A stretch of DNA of 64,000 nt from Chlorocebus sabaeus. Its lineage: Eukaryota > Chordata > Mammalia > Primates > Cercopithecidae. This document shows positions 26,301 through 38,055 of the stretch, in pieces. The position numbers and the translations under genes were made by a program. The notes beneath the pieces were generated by a model. The model had not been told where the DNA came from and did not search any database. It saw only the letters and a list, made by a program, of their open reading frames with translations. Every line of letters starts with the position of its first letter. Positions within the stretch are counted from its first letter, which is position 1. Location: NCBI RefSeq assembly GCF_047675955.1, contig NC_132916.1:73773481-73837480 (forward strand), given 5' to 3'.

Positions 26301-29300
26301 TGAAAGGAAAGATGTAACTCTGGGAGATGAATTAACAGAACACAAAGCAGTTTCTCAGAAAGCTTCTTTCCAGGTTTTAACGGAAGATATTTCCTTTTTC
26401 ACCATAGCCCTCTATGGGCTTCCAAATATCACTTTTCCAATACCACAAGAACAGCCTTAGCGAAAGGCTTCTTGAAGGAAAGATGTAACTCTGTGAGATG
26501 AATTAACAGAACACAAAGCAGTTTCTCAGAAAGCTTCTTTCCACTTTTTAACCGAAGATATGTCCTTTTTCACCATAGCCCTTTATGGGCTTCCAAATAT
26601 AACTTTGCCAATTCCACAAGAACAGTCTTAGCGAAAGACTTCTTGAAGGGAAAGATGTAACTCTGTGAGATGAATTATCAGAACACAAAGCAGTTTCTTT
26701 GAAAGCTTCTTTCCAGTTTTTGACGTGAGATATTTCCTTTTTCAAAATAGCCCTCTATGGGTTTCCAAATACCTCTTTGCCAATTACACAAGAACAGCCT
26801 TAGCGAAAGGCTTCTTGAAGGGAAAGCTGTAACTCTGTGAGGTGAATTAACGGAACACAAAGCAGTTTCTCAGAAAGCTTCTTTCTAGTTTTTAACGGAA
26901 GATATTTCCTTTTTAAACATAGCCCTCTTTGGGCTTCCAAATAACACCTTTCCAATTCTACAAGAACAGCCTTAGCGAAAGGTTTCTTAAATGGAAAGAT
27001 GTAACTCTGTGAGATGAATTAACAGAACACAAAGCAGTTTCTCAGAAAGCTTCTTTCTAGTGTTCAACGGAAGATATTTCCTTTTTCACCATATCCCTCC
27101 ATGGGCTTCCAAATATCACTTTGCCAATTCCACAAGAACAGCCTTAGCGAAAGGCTTCTTGAAGGGAAAGCTGTAAATCTGTGAGATGAATTAACAGAAC
27201 ACAAAGCAGTTTCTCAGAAAACTTCTGTCCAGTTTTTTACGGAAGATATTTCCTTTTTTACCATAGTCTTCTATGGGCTTCCAAATATCACTTTGCCCAT
27301 TCCACAAGAACAGCCTTAGTGAAAGGCTCCTTGAAGGGAAAGATGTAACTCTGTGAGATGAATTAACAGAACACAAAGCAGTTTCTCCGAAACCTTCTTT
27401 CGAGTTTTTAACGGAAGATATTTCCTTTTTCACCATAGCCCTCTATGGGCTTCCAAACATCACTTTGCCAAATCCAAAAGAACAGACTTAGTGAAAGCCT
27501 TCCTGAAAGGAAAGATGTAACTCGGGGAGATCAATTAACAGAACACGAAGCAGTTTCTCAGAAAGATTCTCTCCAGGTTTTAACGGAAGATATTTCCTTT
27601 TTCACCATAGCCCTCTTTGGGCTTCCAAATATCACTTTTCCAATTCTACAAGAACAGCCTTAGGGAAAGATTTCTTAAATGGAAAGATGTACCTCTGTGA
27701 GATGAATTAACAGAACACAAAGCAGTTTCTCAGAAAGCTTCTTTCTAGTGTTTAACGGAAGATATTTCCTTTTTCACAATAAACCTTTATGGGCTTCCAA
27801 ATATCACTTTTCCAATTCTACAAGAACAGCCTTAGGGAAAGATTTGTTAAATGGAAAGATGTACCTCTGTGAGATGAATTAACAGAACACAAAGCAGTTT
27901 CTCAGAAAGCTTCTTTCGAGTTTTTAATGGAAGATATTTCCTTTTTCACCATAGCCTTCTATGGGCTTCCAAACATCACTTTGCCAATTCCACAGGAACA
28001 GCCTTAGCGAAACGCTTCTTGAAGGGAAAGATGTAACTCTCTGAGATGAATTAACAATATGGGCTTCGAAATATCGCTTTGCCAATTCCACAAGAACAGT
28101 CTTAGCGAAAGGCTTCTTGGAGGGAAAGATGTAACTCTGTGAGATGAATTAAGAGAACACAAAGCAGTTTCTCAGAAAGCTTCTTTCCAGTTTTTACGGA
28201 AGATATGTCCTTTTTCATCATAGCCCTCTATGGGCTTTTAAATATCACTTTGCAAATTCCACAAGAACAGTCTTAGCGAAAGGCTTCTTTGAAGGGAAAG
28301 ATGTAACACTTTGACATGAATTAACAGAACACAAAGCAGTTTCTCCGAAACCTTCTTTCCAGTTTTTAACGGAAGATATTTCCTTTTTCACCATAGCCCT
28401 CGATGGGCTTCCAAGTATCACTTTACCAATTCCACAATAACAGCCTTAGCGAAAGACTTCTTGAAGGAAAGATGTAACTCTGTGAGATGAAATCACAGAA
28501 CACAAAGCAGTTTCTCAGAAAGCTTCTTTCCAGTTTTCAACGGGAGATAATTCCTTTTTCACCATAGACCTCATTGGGCCTCCAAATATCACTTTTCCAA
28601 TTCCACAAGAACAGCCTTAGCGAAAGGCTTCTTGAAGGGAAAGATTTAACTCTGTGAGATGAATTAACAGAACACAAAGTAGTTTCTCAGAAAGCTTCTT
28701 TCCAGTTATTAACGGAAGATATGTCCTTTTTCACGAAAGCCCTCTATGGGCTTCTAAATATCACTTTGCAAATTCCACAAGAAAAGTCTTAGCGAAAGGC
28801 TTCTTGAAGGGAAAGATGTAACTCTGTGAGATGAATTAGCAGAAAACAAAGCAGTTTCTCAGAAAGCTTCTTCCCAGTTTTAACGGAAGATATGTCCTTT
28901 TTCACCATAGCCCTCTATGGGTTTCTAAATATCACTTTGCAAATTTCTCAAGAACAGTCTTAGCGAAAGACTTCTTGAAGGGAAAGATGTAACTCTGTGA
29001 GATGAATTAACAGAACACAAAACAGTTTCTCAGAAAACTTCTTTAGAATTTTTAAGAGAAGATATTTCCTTTTTCACCATAGCCCTCTATGGGCTTCCAA
29101 ATGTCACCTTGCAAATTCAACAAGAACAGTCTGAGAGAACGACTTCTTAAGGGGAGAGCTGTAACCCTGCGAGATGAATTAACAGAACACAAAGAAGATT
29201 CTCAGAAATTTTCTTTCCAGTTTTTAAGGGAAAATATTTACTTTTTCACCAAGCCCTCTAGGGGCTTCCAAATATCACTTTGCCAATTCCACAAGAACAG

Positions 29301-30200
29301 CCTTAGCGAAAGGCTTCTTGAAGGGAAAGCTGTAACTCTGTGAGATGAATTAACAGAACACAAGGCAGTTTCTCAGAAAGCTTCTTTCTAGTGTTTAACG
29401 GAAGATATTTCCTTTTTCACAATAACCCTTTATGGGCTTCCAAATATCACTTTGCCAATTCCACAAGAACAGCCTTAGCGAAAGGCTTCTTGAAGTGAAA
29501 GATGTAACTCTGTGAGATGAATTAACAGAACACAAACACTTTCTCAGAAAGCTTCTTTCCAGTTTTTAAGGGAAGATATGTCCTTTTTCACCATAGCCCT
29601 CTATGGGCTTCCAAACATCACTTTGCCAATACCACAAGAACAAACTTAACGAAAGGCTTCTTGAAGGGAAAGCTGTAACTCTGTGAGAAGAATTAACAGA
29701 ACACAAAGCAGTTTCTCTGAAAGCTTCTTTCCAGTTTTTAACGGAAGATATTTCCTTTTTCTCCATAGCCCTCTAAGGGCTTAAAACATCACTTTGCCAG
29801 TTCCACAAGAACAGTCTTAGCGAAAGTCTTCTTGAAGGGAAAGATGTAACTCTGTGAGATGAATTAAGAGAACATATAGCAGTTTCTCAAAAAGCTTCTT
29901 TCCAGTTTTCAACGGAAGATATGTCCTTTTCTCCATAGCCCACTATGGGCTTCTAAATATCACTTTGCAAATTCCACAAGAACAGTCTTAGCGAAAGGCT
30001 TCTTTGAAGGGAAAGATGTAACTCTTTGAGATGAAATAACAGAACACAAAGCAGTTTCTCAGAAAGCTTCTTTCCAGTTTTCAACGGGAGATAATTCCCT
30101 TTTCACCATAGCCATCTATGGGCCTCCAAATATCACCTTGCCAATTCCAAAAGAAGAGCCTTATCGAAAGGCTTATTGAAGGGAAAGATGTAACCCTGTG
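20316..30200. repeat. B2: second tandem copy of the ~9.9-kb unit
   Basis: This starts with the same GATAAATTAACAG monomer as B1 (20,316 against 10,431). It carries one monomer near 24,170-24,340 that B1 lacks and B3 keeps. It lacks one near 27,460 that B1 (17,390-17,560) and B3 (59,930-60,100) keep. The undeleted unit is therefore about 10,057 bp, roughly 58 full monomers plus the 98-bp one. Copy-specific substitutions include TTTCTCTCCAG near 22,072 and CATAGAGCAG near 25,634. The last part (about 29.1-30.2 kb) is paralogous to 24.9-26.0 kb at a spacing of about 4.2 kb, one lost monomer shorter than the equivalent 4.39-kb spacing in B1. Confidence 0.93.
28048..28145. repeat. Truncated 98-bp monomer in B2
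   Basis: Exact counterpart of the B1 truncated monomer at offset 9,885, with the junction near 28,056. Confidence 0.93.
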
Positions 30201-31500
30201 AGATGAATTAACAGAAAACAAAGCAGTTTCTCAGAAAGCTTCTTTCCTGTTTTTAACGGAAGATAAGTCCTTTTTCACTATAGCCCTCTAACGGTTTCTA
30301 AATATCACTTTGCAAATTCCACAAGAACAGTCTTAGCGAAAGGCTTCTTGAAGGGAAAGATGTAACTCTGTGAGATGAATTAACAGAACACAAAGCACTT
30401 TCTCCGAAAGCTTCTTTCGAGTTTTTAACGGAAGATATTTCCTTTTTCACCATAGCACTCTATGGGCTTCCAAATGTCACCTTGCAAATTCAACAAGAAC
30501 AGTCTGAGAGAACGACTTCTTAAGGGGAGAGCTGTATCCCTGCGAGATGAATTAACAGAACACAAAGAAGATTCTCAGAAATCTTCTTTCCATTTTTTAA
30601 GTGAAGATATTTACTTTTTCACGAAGCCCTCTAAGGGCTTCCAAATATCACTTTGCCAATTCCACAAGAACAGCCTTAGCGAAAGACTTCTTGAAGGGAA
30701 AGCTGTAACTCTGTAAGATGAATTAACAGAACACAAGGCAGTTTCTCAGAAAGCTTCTTTCCAGTTTTTAACGGAAGATATGTCCTTTTTCACCATAGCC
30801 CTCTATGGGCTTGCAAATATCACTTTGCCAATTCCACAAGAACCTTCTTAGCGAAAGGCTTCTTGAAGGAAAGATGTAACTCTGTGAGATGAATTAAGAG
30901 AACACAAAGCAGTTTCTCAGAAAGCTTCTTTGCAGTTTTGAACGGAAGATATGTCCTTTTTCACCATAGCCCTCTAGGGGCTTCCAAATATCACTTTTCC
31001 AATTCCACAAGAACAGCCTTAGCGAAAGGTTTCTTGAAGTGAAAGATGTAACTCTGTGAGATGAATTAACAGACCACAAAGCAGTTTCGCAGAAAGCTTC
31101 TTTCCAGGTTTTAATGGAAGATATTTCCTTTTTCACCATAGCCCTCTATGGGCTTCAAAATATCACTTTGCCAATAACACAAGAACAGCCGTACCGAAAG
31201 GCTTCTTGAAGGGAAAGATGTAACTCTGTGAGATGAATTAACAGAACACAAAGCAGTTTCTCAGAAAGCTTCTTTCCAGTTTTTAACGGAAGATATTTCC
31301 TGTTTCTCCATAGCCCTCTAAGGGCTTCCAAACATCACTTTGCCAGTTCCAGAAGAACAGTCTTAGCGAAAGGCTTCTTGAAGGGAAAGATGTAACTCTG
31401 TGAGATGAATTAACAGAACACAAAGCAGTTTCTCAGAAAGCTTCTTTCCAGTTTTTAACGGAAGATATGTCCTTTTTCACCATAGCCCTCTAAGGGCTTC
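30201..31500. repeat. Transition T from B-type to canonical monomers
   Basis: 30,201 is exactly 9,885 bp after 20,316, and the first monomer resembles the start of a third B copy (GATAAGTCC, CTCTAACGGTTTC). The order soon jumps to the GTCACCTTGC monomer at 30,470. 30,201-31,403 recurs at 62,849-63,708, except that two monomers (343 bp, between about 30,680 and 31,020) are absent there. Canonical features (ATATCCCTTTGCC, then CAGAGCAG and TTTTGAACGG) begin near 31,500. Confidence 0.82.
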
Positions 31501-34500
31501 CAAATATCCCTTTGCCAATTCCACAAGAACAGCCTTAGCGAAAGGGATCTTGAAGGGAAAGATGTAACTCTGTTAGATGAAATTACAGAACGCAGAGCAG
31601 TTTCTCAGAAAGCTTTTTTCCAGTTTTGAACGGAAGATATTTCCTTTTTCACCATAGCCCTCTAAGGGCTAGCAAATATCCCTTCCCCAATTAAACAAGA
31701 ACAGCCTTAGCGAAAGGGTTCTTGAAGGGAAAGATGTAACTCTGTGAGATGAATTAACAGAACACAGAGCAGTTTCTCAGAAAGCTTCTTTCCAGTTTTG
31801 AACGGAAGATATTTCCTTTTTCACCATTGCACTCCATGGGCTTCCAAATATCCCTTTGCCAATTCCACAAGAGCAGCCTTAGCGAAAGGCTTCTTGAAGG
31901 GAAAGATGTAACTCTGTGAGATGAATTAACAGAACACAGAGCAGTTTCTCAGAAAGTATCTTTCCAGTTTTGAACGGAAGATATTTCGTTTTTCACCATA
32001 GCCCTCTATAGGCTTCCAAAAATCCCTTTGCCAATTCCACAAGAACAGCCTTAGCGAAAAGCTTCTTGAAGGGAAAGATGTAACTCAGTGAGATGAATTT
32101 ACAGAACACAGAGGAGTTTCTCAGAAACCTTCTTCCCAGTTTTGAACGGAAGATATATCCTTTTTCACCATAGCCCTCTATGGGCTTCCTAACATCACTT
32201 GGCCAATTCCACAAGAACAGCCTTAGCGAACGACTTCTTGAAGGGAAAGATGTAACTCTGTGAGATGAATTAACAGAACACAAAGCAGTTTCTCAGAAAG
32301 CTTCTTTCCAGTTTTGAAAGGAAGATATTTCCTTTTTCACCATAGCCCTCTAGGGGCTTCCAAATATCACTTTTCCAATTCCACAAGAACAGCCTTAGAG
32401 AAAGGTTTCTTGAAGTGAAAGATGTAACTCTGTGAGATGAATTAACAGAACACAAAGCAGTTTCGCAGAAAGCTTCTTTCCAGGTTTTAAAGGAAGATAT
32501 TTCCTTTTTCACCATAGCCCTCTATGGGCTTCCAAATATCACTTAGCCAATTCCACTAGAACAGCCTTAGCGAAAGGCTTCTTGAAGGGAAAGATGTAAC
32601 TCTGTGAGATGAATTAACAGAACACAGAGCAGTCTCTCAGAAAGCTTCTTTCCAGTTTTGAACGGATTTTTTCCTTTTTGACCAGAGCCCTGTATGGGCT
32701 ACCAATTATCCCTTTCCCAATTCCACAAGAACAGCCTTAGCGAAAGGGTTCTTGAAGGGAAAGATGTAACTCTGTGAGATGAATTAACAGAACACAGAGC
32801 AGTTTCTCAGAAAGCTTCTTTCCAGTTTTGAACGGAAGATGTTTCTTTTTCACCATAGCCCTCTATGGGCTTCCAAATGTCCCTTTGCCAATTTCACAAG
32901 AACAGCCTTAGCGAAAGGGTTGTTGAAGGGAAAGATGTAACTCTGTGAGATGAATTAACAGAACACAGAGCAGTTTCTCAGAAACCTTCTTCCCAGTTTT
33001 GAACGGAAGATATTTCCTTTTTCACCATAGCCCTCTAAGGGCTTCCAAATATCCCTTCCCCAATTCCACAAGAACACCCTTAGCGAAAGGGTTATTGATA
33101 GGAAAGATGTAACTCTGTGAGATGAATTAACAGAACACAGAGCAGTTTCTCAGAAAGCTTCTTTCCAGTTTTGAACGGAAGATATTTCTTTTTCACCGTA
33201 GCCCTCTATGGGCTTGCAAATATCCCTTTGCCAATTCCACAAGAACAGCCTTAGCGAAAGTCTTGTTTAAGGGAAACATGTAACTCTGTGATATGAATTA
33301 ACAGAACACGGAGCAGTTTCTCAGAAAGCTTCTTTCCAGTTTTGAACGGAAGATATTTCCTTTTTCACCATAGCCCTCTATGGGCTTGCAAATATCCCTT
33401 TTCCAATTCTACAAGAACAGCCTTAGTGAAAGGCTTCTTGAAGGGAAAGATGTAACTCTGTGAGATGAATTACCAGAACACAGGGCAGTTTCTCAGAAAG
33501 CTTCTTTCCAGTTTTGAACGGAAGATATTTCCTTTTTCACCATAGAGCTTTATGGGCTTCCAAATATCCCTTTGCCAATTCCACAAATACAGCCTTAGAG
33601 AAAGGGTTCTTGAAGGGAAAGATGTAACTCTGTGAGATGAATTAACAGAACACAGAGCAGTTTCTCAGAAAGCTTCTTTCCAGTTTTGAACGGATTTTTT
33701 CCTTTTTGACCATAGCGCTATATGGGCTTCCAAATATCCCTTTCCCAATTCCTCAGGAACAGCCTTAGCGAAATGCTTCTTGAAGGGAAAGATGTAACTC
33801 TGTGAGATGAATTAACAGAACACAGAGCAGTTTCTCAGAAAGCTTCTTTCCAGTTTCGAGCGGAAGGTATTTACTTTTTCACCGTATGCCTCTACGGGCT
33901 TCCAAATATCACTTTGCCAATTCCACAAGAACAGACTTAGCGAAAGGCTTCTTGAAGGGAAGGATGTAACTCTGTGAGATGAATTAACAGAACACAGAGC
34001 AGTTTCTCAGAAAGCTTCTTTCCGGTTTTGAACGGAAGATAATTCGTTTTTCACCATAGCCCTCTAGAGGCTTCCAAAAATCCCTTTGCCAATTCCACAA
34101 GAACAGCCTTAGCGAAAAGCTTCTTGAAGGGAAAGATGTAACTCAGTGAGATGAATTAACAGAACACAGAGCAGTTTCTCTGAAAGCTTCTTTCCAGTTT
34201 CGAACGGAAGATATTTCCTTTTTCACCATAGCCCTCTATGGGCTTCCAAATATCCCTTTGCCAATTCCACAAGAACAGCCGTAGCGAAAGGCTTCTTGAA
34301 GGGAAAGATGTAACTCTGTGAGATGAATTAACAGAACACAGAGCAGTTTCTCAGAAAGCTTCTTTCCAGTTTTGAACGGAAGATATTTGTTTTTCAAAAT
34401 AGCCCTCTAGGGGCCTCCGAATATCTCTTTGCCAATTCCACAAGAACAGACTTAGTGAAAAAGTTGTTGAAGGGAAAGATGTAACTCTGTGAGATGAATT

Positions 34501-34620
34501 AACAGAACACAGAGCAGTTTCTCAGAAAGCTTCTTTCCAGTTTTGAACGGAAGATATTTCCTTTTTCACCATAGCACTCTATGGGCTTCCAAATATCCCT
34601 TTGCCAATTCCACCAGAACA
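31500..34620. repeat. C1: canonical green-monkey-type alpha satellite
   Basis: About 18 monomers carrying CACAGAGCAG, CTTTCCAGTTTTGAACGG, CTATGGGCTTCC and ATATCCCTTTGCC, the combination I recall for the African green monkey consensus. Variants within it include GAACGGATTTTTTCC (about 32,660 and 33,690), TTCGAGCGGAAGG (33,855) and a box reading TTTTTCAAAATAG at about 34,390. A short island of B-like monomers interrupts it at about 32,180-32,560. It passes without a break into A3. Confidence 0.88.
32180..32560. repeat. B/T-type island inside C1
   Basis: Roughly two monomers here lack the canonical ATATCCCTTTGCC and carry CTAGGGGCTTCCAAATATC, TTTCTTGAAGTGAAAG and CAGTTTCGCAG. They match 30,894-31,139 in T at an offset of 1,376 bp, exactly eight monomers. 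Canonical monomers resume on both sides, so this looks like an in-register exchange or conversion tract. Confidence 0.8.
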
Positions 34621-37115
34621 GCCTTAGCGAAAGCCTTCTTGAAGGAAAAGATGTAACTCTGTGACATGAATTAACAGAACACAGAGCAGTTTCTCAGAAA
34701 GGTTATTTCCAGTTTCGAACGGAAGATATTTCCTTTTTCACCATAGCCCTCTTTGGGCTTACAAATATCACATTTCCAATTCCACAAGAACCCACTTAGC
34801 GAAAGGCTTCTTAAAGGGGAAGATGTAACTCTGTGAGATGAATTAACAGAACACAAAGCAGTTTCTCAGAAAGCTTCTTTCCAGTTTTTAACGGAAGATA
34901 TGTCCTTTTTCACCATAGCCCTCTATGGGCTTCCAAATATCACTTTGCAAATTCCACAAGAAGAGTCTTAGCGAAAGGCTTCTTGAAGGGAAAGATGTAA
35001 CACTGGGAAATGAATTAACAGAACCAAAAGCAGTTTCTCAGAAAGTTTCTTTCTAATTTTTAACGGAAGATATTTCCTTTTTCACCATAGCCCTCTATGT
35101 ACTTCCAAATATCACTTTGCCAATTCCACAAGAACAGCCTTAGCGAAAGGCGTCTTGAAGGGAAAGCTGTGACTCTCTGAGACGAATTAACAGAACACAA
35201 AGGAGTTTCTCAGAAACCTTCCTTCCAGGTTTTAACGTAAGATATGTCGTTTTTCACCGTAGCCCTCTATGGGCTTCCAAATATCACTTTGCCAATTCCA
35301 AAAGAAGAGCCTTAGAGAAAGGCTTCTTTAAGGGAAAGATGTAACACTCTGAGATGAATTAACAGAACACAAAGCAGTTTCTCAGAAAGCTTCTCTCCAA
35401 TTTTTAACGGAAGGTAATTCCTTTTTAACAGTAGCCTTCTATGGGCTTCCAAATATCACTTTGCCAATTCCATTAGAAGAGCCTTAGAGGAAGGCTTCTT
35501 GAAGGGAACGATGTAACTCCGTGAGATGAATTAACAGAACGCAAAGCAGTTTCACAGAAAGCTTCCTTCCAGTTTTTAAGAGAAGATATTGCCTTTTTCA
35601 CCGTAGCCCTCTATGGGCTTTCAAATAACACTTTGCAAATTCCACAAGAAGAGTCTTAGCGAAAGGCTTCTTAAAGGGAAAGACGTCACTCTGTGAGATG
35701 AATTCACAGAACACAAAGCAGTTTCTCAGAAAATTTCTTTCCAGTTTTTAACGGAAGATATTTTCTTTTTCACCATAGCCCTCTATGGACTTCCAAATAT
35801 CACTTTGCAAATTAAACAAGAACAGCCTTAGCAAAAGGCTTCTTGAAGGGAAAGATGTAACTCTGTGAGACAAATTAACAGAACATAAAGCAGTTTAGCA
35901 GAAACCTTCTTTCCAGGTTTTAAGGGAAAATATTTCCTTTTTCACCGTAGCCCTCTATGGGCTTCCAAAAATCACTTTTCCAATACCACAAGAACAGCCT
36001 TAGCGAAAGGTTTCTTGAAGGAAAGATGTAACTCTGTGAGATGAATTAACAGAACACAAAGCAGTTTCTCAGAAAGCTTCTTTCTTGTGTTCAATGAAGA
36101 TATTTCCTTTTTCACCATATCACTCCATGGGCTTCCAAATATCACTTTGCCAATTCCACAAGACCAGCCTTAGAGAAAGGCTTCTTGAAGGGAAAGCTGT
36201 AACTCTGTGAGATGAATTAACAGAACACAAAGCAGTTTCTCACAAAACTTCTTTCCTGTTTTTAACGGAAGATATTTCCTTTTTTACCATAGTCTTCTAT
36301 GGGCTTCCTTATATCACTTTGCCCATTACACAAGAACAGCCTTAGCGAAAGGCTCCTTGAAGGGAAAAATGTAACTCTGTGAGATGAATTAACAGAACAC
36401 AAAGCAGTTTCTCCGAAAGCGTCTTTCGAGTTTTTAGCGGAAGATATTTCCTTTTTCACCATAGCCCTCTATGGGCTTCCAACCATCACTTTGCCAATTC
36501 CACAAGAACAGCCTTAGCGAAAGGCTTCTTGAAGGGAAAGATGTAACTCTGTGAGATGAATTAACAGAACACAAAGCAGTTTCTCAGAAAGCTTCTTTCC
36601 ACTTTTTAACAGAAGATATTTCCTTTTTCTCCATAGCCCTCAATGGGCTACCAAATATCACTTTGCCAATTCCACAAGAACAGCCTTAGCAAAAGGCTTC
36701 TTGAAGTGACAGATGTAACTCTGTGAGATCAATTAACAGAACACAAAGCAGTTGCTCAGAAATCTTCTTTCCAGTTTTTAACGGAAGATATTTCCTTTTT
36801 CACCATAGCCCTCTATGGGCTTCCAAATATAACTTTGCCAAATCCAAAAGAACAGCCTTAGTGAAAGCCTTCCTGAAAGGAAAGATGTAACTCGGGGAGA
36901 TCAATTAACAGAAAACGAAGCAGTTTCTCAGAAAGATTCTTTCCAGTTTTTAACGGAAGATATTTCCTTTTTCACCATAGCCCTCTTTGGGCTTCCAAAT
37001 ATCACTTTTCCAATTCTACAAGAACAGCCTTAGGGAAAGATTTCTTAAATGGAAAGATGTACCTCTGTGAGATGAATTAACAGAACACAAAGCAGTTTCT
37101 CAGAAAGCTTCTTTC
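34621..37115. repeat. A3: shortened copy of the start of A1
   Basis: Matches A1 at offset 33,435 (counting from its second 7-mer), including the EcoRI monomer at 35,700. One monomer (171 bp) is lost between 35,890 and 36,010, after which the offset is 33,264. The match ends at about 37,115 inside CTTTCCAGTT, where A1 continues CAATGGGAG but A3 continues CGAGCGGAAGG and becomes canonical C type. Only one 7-mer copy is present. Confidence 0.88.
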
Positions 37116-38055
37116 CAGTTTCGAGCGGAAGGTATTTACTTTTTCACCTTAGGCCTCTACGGGCTTCCAAATATCACTTTGCCAATTCCACAAGAACAGC
37201 CTTAGCGAAAGGCTTCTTGAAGGGAAAGATGTAACTCTGTGAGATGAATTAACAGAACACAGATCAGTCTCTCAGAAAGCTTCTTTCCAGTTTTGAACGG
37301 ATTTTTTCCTTTTTGACCATAGCCCTGTATGGGCTACCAATTATCCCTTTCCCAATTCCACAAGAACAGCCTTAGCGAAACGGTTCTTGAAGGGAAAGAT
37401 GTAACTCTGTGAGATGAATTAACAGAACACAGAGCAGTTTCTCAGAAAGCTTCATTCCAGTTTTGAACGGAAGATGTTTCTTTTTCACCATAGCCCTCTA
37501 TGGGCTTCCAAATATCCCTTTGCCAATTTCACAAGAACAGCCTTAGCGAAAGGGTTCTTGAAGCGAAAGATGTAACTCTGTGAGATGAATTACCAGAACA
37601 CAGGGCAGTTTCTCAGAAAGCTTCTTTCCAGTTTTGAACGGAAGATATTTCCTTTTTCACCATAGACCTTTATGGGCTTCCAAATATCCCTTTGCCAATT
37701 CCACAAATACAGCCTTAGAGAAAGGGTTCTTGAAGGGAAAGATGTAACTCTGTGAGATGAATTAACAGAACACAGAGCAGGCTCTCAGAAAGCTTCTTTC
37801 CAGTTTTGAACGGATTTTTTCCTTTTTGACCATAGCCCTGTATGGGCTTCCAAATATCCCTTTCCCAATTCCACAAGAACAGCCTTAGCGAAATGCTTCT
37901 TGAAGGGAAAGATGTAACTCTGTGAGATGAATTAACAGAACACAGAGCAGTTTCTCAGAAAGCTTCTTTCCAGTTTTGAACGGAAGATATTTCCTTTTTC
38001 ACCATAGCCCTCTATGGGATTCCAAATATCCCTTTGCCAATTCCACCAGAACAGC
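37116..38055. repeat. C2: canonical alpha-satellite block
   Basis: About five and a half monomers of the C type. They match C1 in pieces: the first box variant (TTCGAGCGG at 37,119) equals 33,854. Then 37,260-37,540 matches 32,625-32,905 (offset 4,635), and 37,587-37,910 matches 33,467-33,790 (offset 4,120). The end matches the C1/A3 junction at offset 3,433. C2 is thus C1 reshuffled with whole-monomer omissions. Confidence 0.86.
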
